Shown: positions 1-7,525 of the stretch, piece after piece
Position numbering within the stretch: the stretch's first letter is position 1
Layout: every line of letters begins with the position of its first letter
Source of the DNA: Sporocytophaga myxococcoides DSM 11118
Lineage (GTDB): Bacteria > Bacteroidota > Bacteroidia > Cytophagales > Cytophagaceae
Assembly (NCBI RefSeq): GCF_000426725.1
Contig: NZ_AUFX01000014.1
Location: 62,001-126,000, forward strand
DNA: 64,000 nucleotides
Reading direction: 5' to 3'
Program-made: the position numbers and the translations under genes
The notes under the pieces: model-generated
What the model saw: the letters and a program-made list of their open reading frames with translations, nothing else
Database searches by the model: none
What the model was told of the DNA's origin: nothing

Positions 1-2
1 TT

Positions 3-68
3 GAGAAAGCAGAGGCCCAAGAATTTGAACTTACAGTCTTATATCCATATACTTACTTAAAAATTTAA
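3..68 (+). CDS. possible 3' end of a gene truncated by the window edge
   Basis: The frame starting at base 3 is open from the window edge and ends at TAA 66-68, encoding a tail that finishes EFELTVLYPYTYLKI. The other two forward frames give a stop inside the first 30 bases or a less protein-like peptide. No start, domain or function can be assigned from about 21 residues. It is listed only because a gene probably enters the window here on the plus strand. Confidence 0.35.
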   Translation, partial: EKAEAQEFELTVLYPYTYLKI

Positions 69-252
69 TCAGTAAAAGGTCTCTAAACTTATTTTATTGT
101 GGTTGTAAGGTTAAGAAAAAAATTAAGGGAAAATGACTTTCTGGAGGGGTAAAATACACTAATTCCCAAATACAAAGGTTATATTGTGGTAATTTTGTAA
201 TCCAAAGACTGAGAGGGTAAATTTTTTCAAGGTCTTTTTAAAAAAAATATTC

Positions 253-1350
253 ATGGTAAATGTAGAAACTCCAAAAGCTGTCAGCAAGGAAAAATTGTGT
301 TTTAGTAATATTTCGCGACCGGTTTTATTGGAGCTCAGAAAACAAACAAAGGGATACTTTGATGAAACAGGTAAGGAAACGACAGGCAATTCTGGATTAT
401 ATTTAAAAGCCTTTTCATTTCTTGCAGTCTTTTTTATTTGCTATTTAACTATACTTTTCAGATCCAATTCATTTGGAGTAGCTCTATCCCTTTATGCAAT
501 AATGGGTTTTGCAGCCGCTGCTCTTGGTTTTAATCTCATGCATGATGGTGCACATGGAAGCTTCTCAAAAAAGAAATGGCTGAATACTCTTGCTGCTTAT
601 AGTATAAATCTTCTGGGAGGAGACGCTGTGCTATGGAAAAATAAACACAATATGATCCATCATACTTATACAAACATTGAAGGGTATGATCAGGATATTG
701 CACAGATGCCAGTTTTCAGATTGAATACATTACAGAAAAAATCATACCTTCACAGATTTCAGCATTGGTATAGTTTTTTTATCTACGGACTTTCTTCTCT
801 GCTTTGGGTATTCCTGCTTGATTATCAAAAATATTTTAGTGGTAAAATTGGTAATCTGAAAATCAGCAATTTTAAAACATCAGATCACATTGTTTTCTGG
901 ATTACAAAGGTGGGTTATTTAGTTGCGTACTTAATTGTACCTGCTATTTTTAATGGCTGGTTAATGACTCTGACAGGCTTTTTGGTATTTCATTTTGTGC
1001 TGGGTTTGGTGCTTTCAGTTGTATTTCAGTTAGCGCATGTAGTTGAAAACACTGAATTTTCAGAGCCTCCTACAGAAGGTAAAGTTGAAGATGAATGGGC
1101 AGTTCACCAATTAAAAACAACCTCTAACTTTGCAACCCGCAATAAATTTGTTACCTGGTATACCGGTGGTTTAAATTTCCAGGTAGAACATCATCTTTTT
1201 CCAAACATTAGCCATGTCCATTATCCGGAATTGAATAAAATTGTTAAGCGTGTCTGTTTTGAGCTTGATGTGCCTTATAATGAATTCCCATCTTTCTCAT
1301 CAGCATTAGGATCTCATCTAGCGCATCTTAAAGAGACAGGCAGAGCATAA
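253..1350 (+). CDS. membrane fatty acid desaturase (acyl-lipid / linoleoyl-CoA desaturase type)
   Basis: This is a 365-residue integral-membrane, non-heme di-iron desaturase that introduces a double bond into fatty-acyl chains of membrane lipids. Three histidine boxes are visible: HDGAHGS (H97), HNMIHHTYTN (H132, H136-137) and QVEHHLFPN (H313-314). The Q-x-x-HH form of box 3 is typical of the front-end/DesA3-linoleoyl-CoA branch. Hydrophobic stretches flank the boxes, near residues 50-90 and 210-260. There is no N-terminal cytochrome b5 domain, so electrons must come from a separate carrier. It is monocistronic, with a terminator about 70 bp downstream. A TAnnTTTG-like element (TAATTTTG, 190-197) lies upstream, without a clear -33 partner. 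A close paralogue is at 46006-47100. Regiospecificity cannot be read from the sequence. Confidence 0.9.
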   Translation: MVNVETPKAVSKEKLCFSNISRPVLLELRKQTKGYFDETGKETTGNSGLYLKAFSFLAVFFICYLTILFRSNSFGVALSLYAIMGFAAAALGFNLMHDGAHGSFSKKKWLNTLAAYSINLLGGDAVLWKNKHNMIHHTYTNIEGYDQDIAQMPVFRLNTLQKKSYLHRFQHWYSFFIYGLSSLLWVFLLDYQKYFSGKIGNLKISNFKTSDHIVFWITKVGYLVAYLIVPAIFNGWLMTLTGFLVFHFVLGLVLSVVFQLAHVVENTEFSEPPTEGKVEDEWAVHQLKTTSNFATRNKFVTWYTGGLNFQVEHHLFPNISHVHYPELNKIVKRVCFELDVPYNEFPSFSSALGSHLAHLKETGRA

Positions 1351-1422
1351 CAGCCTGTCGGTAATGCATGATGATGATGGCAATTACTGCAAAGAAGAAA
1401 TAGTATAAGAAATAAAAAGTTT

Positions 1423-1460
1423 AAAAGCCCGGAGGTAAGTAATACCTTCGGGCTTTTTTG
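1423..1460 (+). terminator. rho-independent terminator after the first desaturase
   Basis: AAAGCCCGGAGGT pairs with ACCTTCGGGCTTT (one G-U), with a 7-nt loop followed by a T run. It lies about 70 bases past the desaturase stop codon. Confidence 0.8.
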
Positions 1461-1709
1461 TTTTGTTGGAACGGTTTGAATGTCAGTTTGAAAAGTAAAC
1501 TGTGGTTTACCATGGCAATGTACTATCATGCATTTGTTAATGGGCGATCAAGCTATCTTCAAAACCACCTGAAAGAATAAAAATTTCACTTTTTAACCTT
1601 ATTAAAGATTTGTGACCCATAGAAATGGAAAATCTGTAAACAACAAGAAGAAAACATTGTGTTTCGCCACCGGTTAATTAAGGGCACTTTGTACTTAAAT
1701 GAAAAGTCC
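1461..1709. other. intergenic, no gene seen
   Basis: Together with the terminator this makes a ~360-base gap. I see no ORF with protein-like composition and no repeat. A GTG at 1659 opens the reading frame of the next gene, but the residues it adds precede an obvious signal peptide, so this stretch is treated as its 5' leader. Confidence 0.5.
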
Positions 1710-3653
1710 ATGAAGAAATTTTACAATTTCAATTATCTGCCCATTTTAATATCTACTGTTTTATTTTTTCTTATTCTACCCGATAGTAAAGCGCAGTCTC
1801 CAATAAATGATGATTGCTCTGGTGCAATTAATCTTACAGTTGATGCACCTTTTGTAAGCGGCAATGTTCAGGGGGCCACTCAATCAATGTCGGGTTGCGT
1901 TGCTACTGCTGGACAGGCTGGTGGAAGCGCTAATGATGATGTATGGTATAAATTTCAGGCTCCCTCTCCATACCTTGTCATAGCAGCACAGGGATCAGAA
2001 CAATTTAATGCCGTAGTTCAGGTGTTTTCAGGAGGATGCTCAAATCTGACACCAATGGATTGTGCCAGCGAGGGAAAAATAGGAAAAGTAGAAAAACTTC
2101 CGCTTAATTATTATACGCCAGGGAACACTTATTATGTGAGAGTCTATGATTTAGGTGTTGGAATGCCAGCAACAACAGACTTTCAAATAAGGGTTTATAC
2201 TGCCATTCCTCCTGCCAATGATAATTGTGCCACAGCTAAACCAGTAACAGTAGGTGACCATTGCATGAATAGTACCGAAAATCAGGAGGGCGCTACTGGC
2301 TCTGGCATTACCCCAACCTGCGCCAATGGAGCGGCAAATAACGATGACATCTGGTATTCATTCCAGCCTACGAGCCAAAATGTCATTATTAGCGCCCATG
2401 CTTCTCACAATTATAGAGCAGTGATGGAAGTATATGACGGATGCGGTGGAAATGCTATCGGTTGCACTACGACAGTTAAACACAATCAGAAGCTGAAACT
2501 GGCCTTTCATAATTTAAATCCTGCCAATACTTATTATTTCAGAGTTTTTAACTACTACCAACCATTGTCTAAAAGCGAAACTTTCCAGCTTTGCGTTTAT
2601 GATCCTCCTGCTCCTTCAAATGATGATTGTAATGGAGCAATAGAAATTGTCGGGAATGACACTATAAACGGAACAGTGGATGGTGCTACAGCCTCAATTG
2701 GTTACCCGGCTCCTTGTTCAGGCTACCCTGATGACGATCTCTGGTATAAATTTACTGCAGGTTCCAGTCAGGAAGCATTCAGTCTTTTCCCAACTCCTTA
2801 TTTTGATGGAGTAATACAAGCCTTTGATGCTTGTAATGGTCAGGTAATCGGATGTGCTAATGCAGGCGGAAGAAATAAGGTGGAAACACTATCATTAAAC
2901 AATCTTACTGCAGGGCAACAATATTTGATAAGAGTTTTTACGAGCGAAGATGTAGCATCAGTAACAGCAGATTTCAAAATTGCTCGTACATCAGGACCAA
3001 CTGCAATTTCAAACGATGACTGTGCATATGCAATAAATATTCCTGTATCAGAGACTGTAAATAGTATGACAGGCTCTCTTGAAAATGCATCTCAATCCAA
3101 AGGACCTTGCAATGGGGAAGGGGAAGCAAATGATGTCTGGTATAAATTCATAGCTGCTTCAAATACTGGCACAGTTAAATTAACTCCATTGGATGGTGCT
3201 GATCTCGTTTTAAATATCGTTTCTGATTGTGCTGGTAATACGATTGCTTGCGTTGATGATAGTGGTGAAGGAGATGAGGAAATATGGCAAGCTGATAATC
3301 TGATAATACATCAGCCTTATTTTATCAGAATATATGATTCTAACGGAGGTAACCATAATTCTAATTTTATTGTAAGCTTTGAAAGTGATCTGGAGGTGCA
3401 GGCAATTAATGATAAAGATAAAGAAAGAGGCTTGCTTGTCTTCCCGATTCCAGTAGAAGACATTTTAAATATTCAGGTTAATAATATTCAAAAAGGAAAT
3501 TTAACCTTATGTGATTTGCAAGGAAATGTTTTACTCAGTGAAAGTGGTGATTTGAAAAGTAACTACGATATATCAGCAATTAAACCTGGTGCATATATTC
3601 TAAAAATTATTTCTGATGACAGGGTAGATGCAATCAAGATCATCAAAAGATAG
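1710..3653 (+). CDS. secreted four-module repeat protein with T9SS type A C-terminal sorting domain
   Basis: A 647-residue exported protein. I chose ATG 1710, not GTG 1659, because it places a standard signal peptide at the N-terminus (MKKF..., hydrophobic core, cleavage near SKA-Q at residue 28). Four tandem modules of about 130 residues follow, starting near residues 33, 170, 303 and 434. Each opens with a NDDC/NDNC motif, carries a (D)DVWYKF-like strand and ends with Y-x-x-RV(Y/F), the pattern of PPC-like beta-sandwich domains. The last ~70 residues (from about 575, LLVFPIPVEDILNI to a basic end) form a Por secretion-system sorting domain. That implies export across the outer membrane and surface anchoring or release. 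The conserved Cys pairs could form disulfides outside the cell. There is no catalytic domain, so adhesion or matrix roles are guesses. Confidence 0.85.
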   Translation: MKKFYNFNYLPILISTVLFFLILPDSKAQSPINDDCSGAINLTVDAPFVSGNVQGATQSMSGCVATAGQAGGSANDDVWYKFQAPSPYLVIAAQGSEQFNAVVQVFSGGCSNLTPMDCASEGKIGKVEKLPLNYYTPGNTYYVRVYDLGVGMPATTDFQIRVYTAIPPANDNCATAKPVTVGDHCMNSTENQEGATGSGITPTCANGAANNDDIWYSFQPTSQNVIISAHASHNYRAVMEVYDGCGGNAIGCTTTVKHNQKLKLAFHNLNPANTYYFRVFNYYQPLSKSETFQLCVYDPPAPSNDDCNGAIEIVGNDTINGTVDGATASIGYPAPCSGYPDDDLWYKFTAGSSQEAFSLFPTPYFDGVIQAFDACNGQVIGCANAGGRNKVETLSLNNLTAGQQYLIRVFTSEDVASVTADFKIARTSGPTAISNDDCAYAINIPVSETVNSMTGSLENASQSKGPCNGEGEANDVWYKFIAASNTGTVKLTPLDGADLVLNIVSDCAGNTIACVDDSGEGDEEIWQADNLIIHQPYFIRIYDSNGGNHNSNFIVSFESDLEVQAINDKDKERGLLVFPIPVEDILNIQVNNIQKGNLTLCDLQGNVLLSESGDLKSNYDISAIKPGAYILKIISDDRVDAIKIIKR

Positions 3654-3684
3654 GATGCCTTTATAAATATTAAAGATTACATAT

Positions 3685-3726
3685 AAAAACATGAGCCCCC
3701 CGACATGTCGGGGGGCTCATGTTTTT
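3685..3726 (+). terminator. perfect 42-bp palindromic terminator
   Basis: The 42 bases form an uninterrupted perfect palindrome centred between 3705 and 3706. The arms run AAAAACATGAGCCCCCC then GACATGTC in the centre. It is very GC-rich inside an AT-rich gap and is flanked by A5 and T5, so it would terminate transcription in both directions. It follows the T9SS protein stop by about 30 bases. Confidence 0.85.
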
Positions 3727-3796
3727 AGCTATGATAAAAAGGCTTCATATTATTTTTGCTTGTTGAAATCTGAACCTAATGAGTAGCACTGCCATT

Positions 3797-3880
3797 TCAC
3801 ACCGCCATCTGCCGTGTCACTGCAATCTTTATAATATCAGAAAACTCACTAGCCTGATCGTCTTTGGTTTTGTATATTAT
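3797..3880 (-). pseudogene. truncated 3' copy of the Fn3-like gene at 4566-5273
   Basis: Read on the minus strand, this stretch encodes a tail ending EFSDIIKIAVTRQMAV-stop. The intact gene ends EFSDIIEIVVTRQVAV-stop. Similarity runs for about 26 codons and stops abruptly at about 3880, where the MITE-like repeat at 3885 begins. No start codon or upstream domain is present, so this is a remnant rather than a gene. It shows that a second copy of the gene, or at least its 3' end, once existed here. Confidence 0.8.
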
Positions 3881-3884
3881 TAAA

Positions 3885-4034
3885 GACCTCACCCTAAATC
3901 CCTCTCCTGAAGGAGAGGGACTTTAGTGAGCATGTTAATATTTGGTTTTGTAGGTAAATTTATATTTAAATTATATATATATTATTGTTGGAGACTGTTC
4001 CCTTCTCCTTCAGGAGAAGGGCTAGGGATGAGGT
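3885..4034. repeat. MITE-like element, copy A, with ~36-bp terminal inverted repeats
   Basis: The left end (ACCTCACCCTAAATCCCTCT...) and the reverse complement of the right end (ACCTCATCCCTAGCCCTTCT...) match over about 36 bases. Each end also contains its own small palindrome (CCTCTCCTGAAGGAGAGG; CCTTCTCCTTCAGGAGAAGG). The ~75-base core is AT-rich. The stop codon and last residues of the DUF559 gene lie inside the right part. A second, more degraded copy is at 4403-4553 in the same orientation, 518 bases away. Confidence 0.8.
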
Positions 4035-4386
4035 ATTTTTTTATACTCTCTAATACTTTGTCTATTTGAAGCTTGACATCATCGTTTGAAAACCTCAATA
4101 CAGTTAAATTGTGTTCTTCAATTTCAAAAGTTCTTCCGGAATCATAATCCATTTGTTCTAATTCTGCATGATATTCACCATCAATCTCAATTATCAGACT
4201 ACATTCATGGCAATAGAAATCTGCTATATAATTCTTTAAGGGGTGTTGTCTCCTGAATTTAAATCCTAATTGATTGTTTCTAAGTTTTTGCCATAACATT
4301 TCCTCTGTCGGGGTTTGTTTTAGCCTGTTTTGTTTAGCATACTCAAATAATTTTGAGGAGGCCCCTTTGTGTAAATTTTTGTCCAT
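3982..4386 (-). CDS. DUF559 endonuclease-like protein (VSR-like fold)
   Basis: 134 residues. The family (DUF559, related to very-short-patch-repair and restriction-like endonucleases) is recognised by the conserved order TPTEEMLWQKLR (25-36), FKFRRQHPL, YIADFYC, then LIIEIDGEYH and a late VLRFSN strand. These supply the acidic residues of a PD-(D/E)xK-like nuclease core, so DNA cleavage or repair is plausible but unproven. The C-terminus (IPSPSPEGEGNS) is encoded by the right end of repeat A, so the gene reads into the repeat. It sits alone between two direct repeats, an arrangement suggesting the gene and its flanks move or duplicate as a unit. No promoter was identified. Confidence 0.85.
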   Translation of the reverse strand: MDKNLHKGASSKLFEYAKQNRLKQTPTEEMLWQKLRNNQLGFKFRRQHPLKNYIADFYCHECSLIIEIDGEYHAELEQMDYDSGRTFEIEEHNLTVLRFSNDDVKLQIDKVLESIKKYLIPSPSPEGEGNSLQQ

Positions 4387-4402
4387 TTGCTTGCTGGTTG
4401 TT

Positions 4403-4553
4403 CATCTCACTTATATCGTTCCCTGAATAGAGGGATTTTAATGAGTATGTTAAATTTTGTTTTGTAGTTAAATTTATATCTATATCAAAATTACATATTT
4501 TATCTTTCGTAGACTGTTCCCTTCTCCTTCAGGAGAAGGGTTAGGGATGAGGT
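4403..4553. repeat. MITE-like element, copy B (degraded left end)
   Basis: This aligns with copy A along its whole length. The shared core reads GAGTATGTTAAATTTTGTTTTG versus GAGCATGTTAATATTTGGTTTTG in part. The right end is almost identical (TAGACTGTTCCC then a CTTCTCCTTCAGGAGAAGGG palindrome and TTAGGGATGAGGT). The left inverted repeat has decayed (CATCTCACTTATATCGTTCCC). It ends 12 bases from the stop codon of the next gene. Confidence 0.75.
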
Positions 4554-4565
4554 CCTTTAACCACC

Positions 4566-5273
4566 TCACACCGCCACCTGCCGTGTTACAACAATTTCTA
4601 TAATATCAGAAAACTCACCCACCTGCTCATCTTTGATTCTGTAGATAGCTTTATAGGCCCATACAACCGTTCCTTTTTCTTCCGGAATAGGATTGGTATC
4701 TATATAATCAGGAGTATAGTCATTGGCAAGGAAAATGAATCCTTTGCCATCATTCCTGTCAACATAAATGTCTATAGAATCTGCGTGGCCCTTTTTCCAT
4801 TTGATAAGAGGACGTCCGGCATCAAGTCCGCCGCTTAGTTTAGGCTTTAGGCTCATTTTATTATTAGTTGTTTTGGGAGCGATGATCCCCAGATCTCTTC
4901 CGATTGATTCATTGTAGTTGGGGTGAAACTTAATCCTTTGAACCAGTTTGGCAAGCCGTTTAAATATTCCGGGTTTTACTGGAATAGGAGGTTTGGTGAT
5001 TACCGGAGTAATCTGAGGATAGGCCAATGGAGCGGTTCCATCTCCGGTTCCAAGTAACTTTTTAAAAGCCACATTTTGAGCTAGTGAACTTTTTAGGTTT
5101 TCCACCGCCTGAATTGAATAAATAAAAGAAGCTGCATCATTGGAAGTGCCTAAAATTTCATCAGGTAGTATACCAACATTTTCCCCATGGACTGCTAGTT
5201 TTAATGTGAAGTTTTTAAGCCAAATGGCCTTTTCATTATCTGTTCTTGGTAGATACTTATTATTGTTTTTCAT
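4566..5273 (-). CDS. unknown protein with a C-terminal Fn3-like domain
   Basis: 235 residues with no signal peptide or membrane segment. The N-terminal half (KYLPRTDNEKAIWLKNF..., about 5-75) resembles small helical domains of uncharacterised Bacteroidota proteins that begin with a similar TD(x)EKxxWLxNF motif. A proline-rich linker follows (about 85-105, ITPVITKPPIPVKPG). The C-terminal ~85 residues are beta-rich, with the spacing of a fibronectin type III domain (PLIKWKKGHADSIDIYVDR ... VVWAYKAIYRI ... FSDIIEIVV). The final ~26 codons are duplicated in the remnant at 3797-3880. Function is unknown. Confidence 0.7.
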   Translation of the reverse strand: MKNNNKYLPRTDNEKAIWLKNFTLKLAVHGENVGILPDEILGTSNDAASFIYSIQAVENLKSSLAQNVAFKKLLGTGDGTAPLAYPQITPVITKPPIPVKPGIFKRLAKLVQRIKFHPNYNESIGRDLGIIAPKTTNNKMSLKPKLSGGLDAGRPLIKWKKGHADSIDIYVDRNDGKGFIFLANDYTPDYIDTNPIPEEKGTVVWAYKAIYRIKDEQVGEFSDIIEIVVTRQVAV

Positions 5274-5384
5274 AGCTGTTAAAAGTTTGAGAAGAAAAAT
5301 GTCTTAATGGATTCAATATTAGTGTTTTGTAAAGTGTAAGGCAAGTTTTGCCAATTAATTTAGAGAGATACATTCAAAACTGTA

Positions 5385-5750
5385 TTTGCGGTCCGGTAAA
5401 TCGAATCTGGCGAACGGCAAAGTGAATTTGCTGAATGATTACTTAAAATTGCCGGTCTTCCGATTGAGTTATTTGTGCGGCAAATTGAATTTGCCGCACA
5501 AATAACTCAATTTGTCGAATGGCTAATTCAACGTTTCAATTAGATAATTTAGTTTGCCGTAAAGCTAATTCAATTCGCCAATTGGCAATTAAGATTCGCT
5601 ATTCGGACAATTCAATTTGCTATATGGAAAACTGAATTTGTGGTTCGGCAAACTTCATAAGCCGGTGGGCGAATGAAATTATGCAAGCGGCAAATTGGAA
5701 AAGCGGACATACAATTGACATTGCAGAGCAGTAAATTGGATTTTCTGGTG
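5385..5750. repeat. array of about 17 degenerate 21-bp repeats
   Basis: The 618-base gap between 5274 and 5891 is not random. From about 5385 to 5750 a motif close to GGCAAATTGAATTTGC recurs every 20-22 bases. In the second half the spacing is almost exactly 21 (for example units beginning at GACAATTCAATTTGC, GAAAACTGAATTTGT, GCAAACTTCATAAGC, GCGAATGAAATTATG and GCAAATTGGAAAAGC). The period equals seven codons or two helical turns. One forward frame (about 5519-5635) reads as a seven-residue repeat around ANSICRM but is closed by stops on both sides, so I do not call a gene. Confidence 0.7.
5463..5511. repeat. 49-bp palindrome with 24-base arms
   Basis: ATTGAGTTATTTGTGCGGCA AATT on the left is matched exactly by its reverse complement on the right, around a single central G at 5487. 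It is embedded in the 21-bp repeat array and built from two array units in opposite orientation. No T run follows that would make it a standard terminator. Confidence 0.85.
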
Positions 5751-5775
5751 TGTCGGATCTTTTGACAATACCTCT

Positions 5776-5820
5776 TATGGATATCATCTTCTTTTTAAAC
5801 CAATAATATGGATATCATCT
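5776..5820. repeat. 14-bp direct repeat TATGGATATCATCT
   Basis: TATGGATATCATCT occurs at 5776-5789 and again at 5807-5820, 31 bases apart, just downstream of the 21-bp array and before the DUF4272 gene's stop codon. Its role is unknown; it could be a slippage or insertion footprint. Confidence 0.55.
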
Positions 5821-5891
5821 AACATTTGATATTGGCACTATTGGGCTCTTGTTGTTAATCTGTTAGAAAAAAATAATATTATGTTTAAAAC

Positions 5892-6518
5892 TCATTCATC
5901 CCAATTACTACGGAGGTTTATAACCCAGTTTATTGCAAAGTATCTTTCAAAAACAATTCCTTGATTGAGCTCAATGACATTTAAATTATTGGTTTGTGAC
6001 TGGTAGAAGGCCCAGTTAATTCTAAAGAGAAGGTCGGCCTGGTCCAGTATTTCGGAGGTAGGGCGAAGGGTTGCAGAAGTGATAAAGTCTTCTGTGTTAT
6101 TCATAAATGGAGGAAGGTGTTCAAATATAGCATTGAAATTTACCTCCTTATTTGAAAAAATCAGTTGATCTGCTTTGTTTATTGCCCACAGTAACAACCA
6201 TATTGATTCTGCTCGCCAAGCTATAATGGTTATATCATCTTCATTAAGTTCGGACTTTTCAAAAAATAATTTTTCCTGTGGAGATATTTTTTCCCATAAT
6301 CCTTCTCCTTTCAGGAAGTCAGTTATATTATTCCTCAGGTCAGGATCAAAGGCCATACAATTCAAATAGGAGAGGATTAGAATGCGTTCTGCAATTTCCT
6401 GAGGTGTCCTTAGAGAAATTTCGTTTTCTTCTTCTAAAGGCGGCAAATTATCGAAAACAGGAAGCCCTTGATTGCTAAGGATATTCTCTGTATGTTTTTT
6501 TCTTTCTGATGCTGTCAT
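5892..6518 (-). CDS. DUF4272 domain protein
   Basis: 208 residues with no signal peptide. The DUF4272 pattern is visible: an N-terminal SERKKHTENILSNQGLPVF segment, the LRTPQEIAERILILSYLN helix (about 36-53), a central WRAESIWLLLWAINKADQL, and the late LLFRINWAFYQSQ and AINWVINLRSNWDE segments. The family is widespread in bacteria without an assigned biochemical role; some members are linked to type VI or immunity-like contexts. It is transcribed away from the DUF4291 gene and shares its ~150-base upstream region. The start at 6518 gives full family length. Confidence 0.75.
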   Translation of the reverse strand: MTASERKKHTENILSNQGLPVFDNLPPLEEENEISLRTPQEIAERILILSYLNCMAFDPDLRNNITDFLKGEGLWEKISPQEKLFFEKSELNEDDITIIAWRAESIWLLLWAINKADQLIFSNKEVNFNAIFEHLPPFMNNTEDFITSATLRPTSEILDQADLLFRINWAFYQSQTNNLNVIELNQGIVFERYFAINWVINLRSNWDE

Positions 6519-6672
6519 CTTTATATACCTGAGAACTTTCTAATGGAACGGGATTTTCACTGGCAAGTTTTCCCATTAAGGCTTTTTTGATAATTTCAGG
6601 TAGATAATCTGAATACAGCATTGGGATCCATTTCAAGCAATTGCCTGGACTTAAAAATTTAATGATTATAAA

Positions 6673-7326
6673 ATGAAGCTTAATACCATGCCATATATCA
6701 ATTACGAAAAAGACTTGCCTCAGGAAGGTAACTTCATACTTGGACAAGTAAAGGAATCTTCCATTATCGTGTATCAGGCATTTAATGACAGGATCGCTAA
6801 TTATGCAATAGCCAACCAGAAGTTTGGTGGTGCAGATTACAGCTTTTCAAGAATGACCTGGATTAAGCCTAATTTCCTTTGGATGATGTACAGAAGCGGT
6901 TGGGCCGAAAAGGAAAATCAAAACAGGATATTAGCTATTGAAATATCTATGGATGGATTTTCGGAATTGTTAGAGCTCGGGGTTGTCACCAGTTATGATA
7001 GTCGGTATGGTAATGAGCAGTCATGGAGAGAACAATTGAATAACAGTGAAGTAAGAATTCAATGGGATCCAGATCATGGTCCAAATGGAGATAAGCTCAA
7101 AAGACGTGCGGTTCAGATCGGAATGAAAGGAACTGCACTCGAAAGGTTTAATAATACCTTTATCAAATCTATTACTGATATCACTGATTTTGTAAAAGAA
7201 CAAAAAGCTAACCTGGATCAGAATAAAGAATTTTTTTATGTGATGCATGAAAGTGTTGTAGAAGTAAGTGAGTCATTAAAGCAGAAATATTCTATACCAG
7301 GAGCATTTGCGAAGGGTAGGTTTTAA
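6673..7326 (+). CDS. DUF4291 family protein
   Basis: 217 residues. It carries the family hallmarks IVYQAFNDRIANYA (about 31-44), FSRMTWIKPNFLWMMYRSGW (about 57-76), the NRILAIEISMDGF strand and a late RAVQIGMKG motif. DUF4291 proteins are small cytosolic proteins of unknown function, found sporadically in bacteria and fungi, a distribution compatible with horizontal transfer. A second in-frame ATG five codons in (6688) is equally possible as the start. No operon partner is on the same strand within 190 bases. Confidence 0.8.
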   Translation: MKLNTMPYINYEKDLPQEGNFILGQVKESSIIVYQAFNDRIANYAIANQKFGGADYSFSRMTWIKPNFLWMMYRSGWAEKENQNRILAIEISMDGFSELLELGVVTSYDSRYGNEQSWREQLNNSEVRIQWDPDHGPNGDKLKRRAVQIGMKGTALERFNNTFIKSITDITDFVKEQKANLDQNKEFFYVMHESVVEVSESLKQKYSIPGAFAKGRF

Positions 7327-7525
7327 TAAAAAGGATAAAAGCTTCAGTTATTTATTGAGATATGTCTTGACCGTTTTGAGCTAGGTACCTCATATAATTG
7401 ATTGTTTCATTCCATCATTTGGATCTCCTTGTTCATAATGGCTTCCTGAATGCCGAATTTAAAATGTATATTCGATTATATAATAACTTTATTCTATTGC
7501 TATAAGGGAGTAAACTCAGTTTAGT

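Noticed and set aside
1314-1529. 71-residue minus-strand ORF across the desaturase end and terminator
   Set aside because: It runs through a clear plus-strand terminator and reads His-rich low-complexity sequence; treated as chance.
5385-5750. CRISPR array
   Set aside because: The period is too short (21 bases), the units are all divergent, and there are no conserved repeats with unique spacers or cas genes.
6475-6747. 90-residue minus-strand ORF overlapping the 5' parts of the DUF4272 and DUF4291 genes
   Set aside because: It overlaps the DUF4291 gene start and the DUF4272 gene, has no signal or motif, and its composition is that of a shadow of the other strand.
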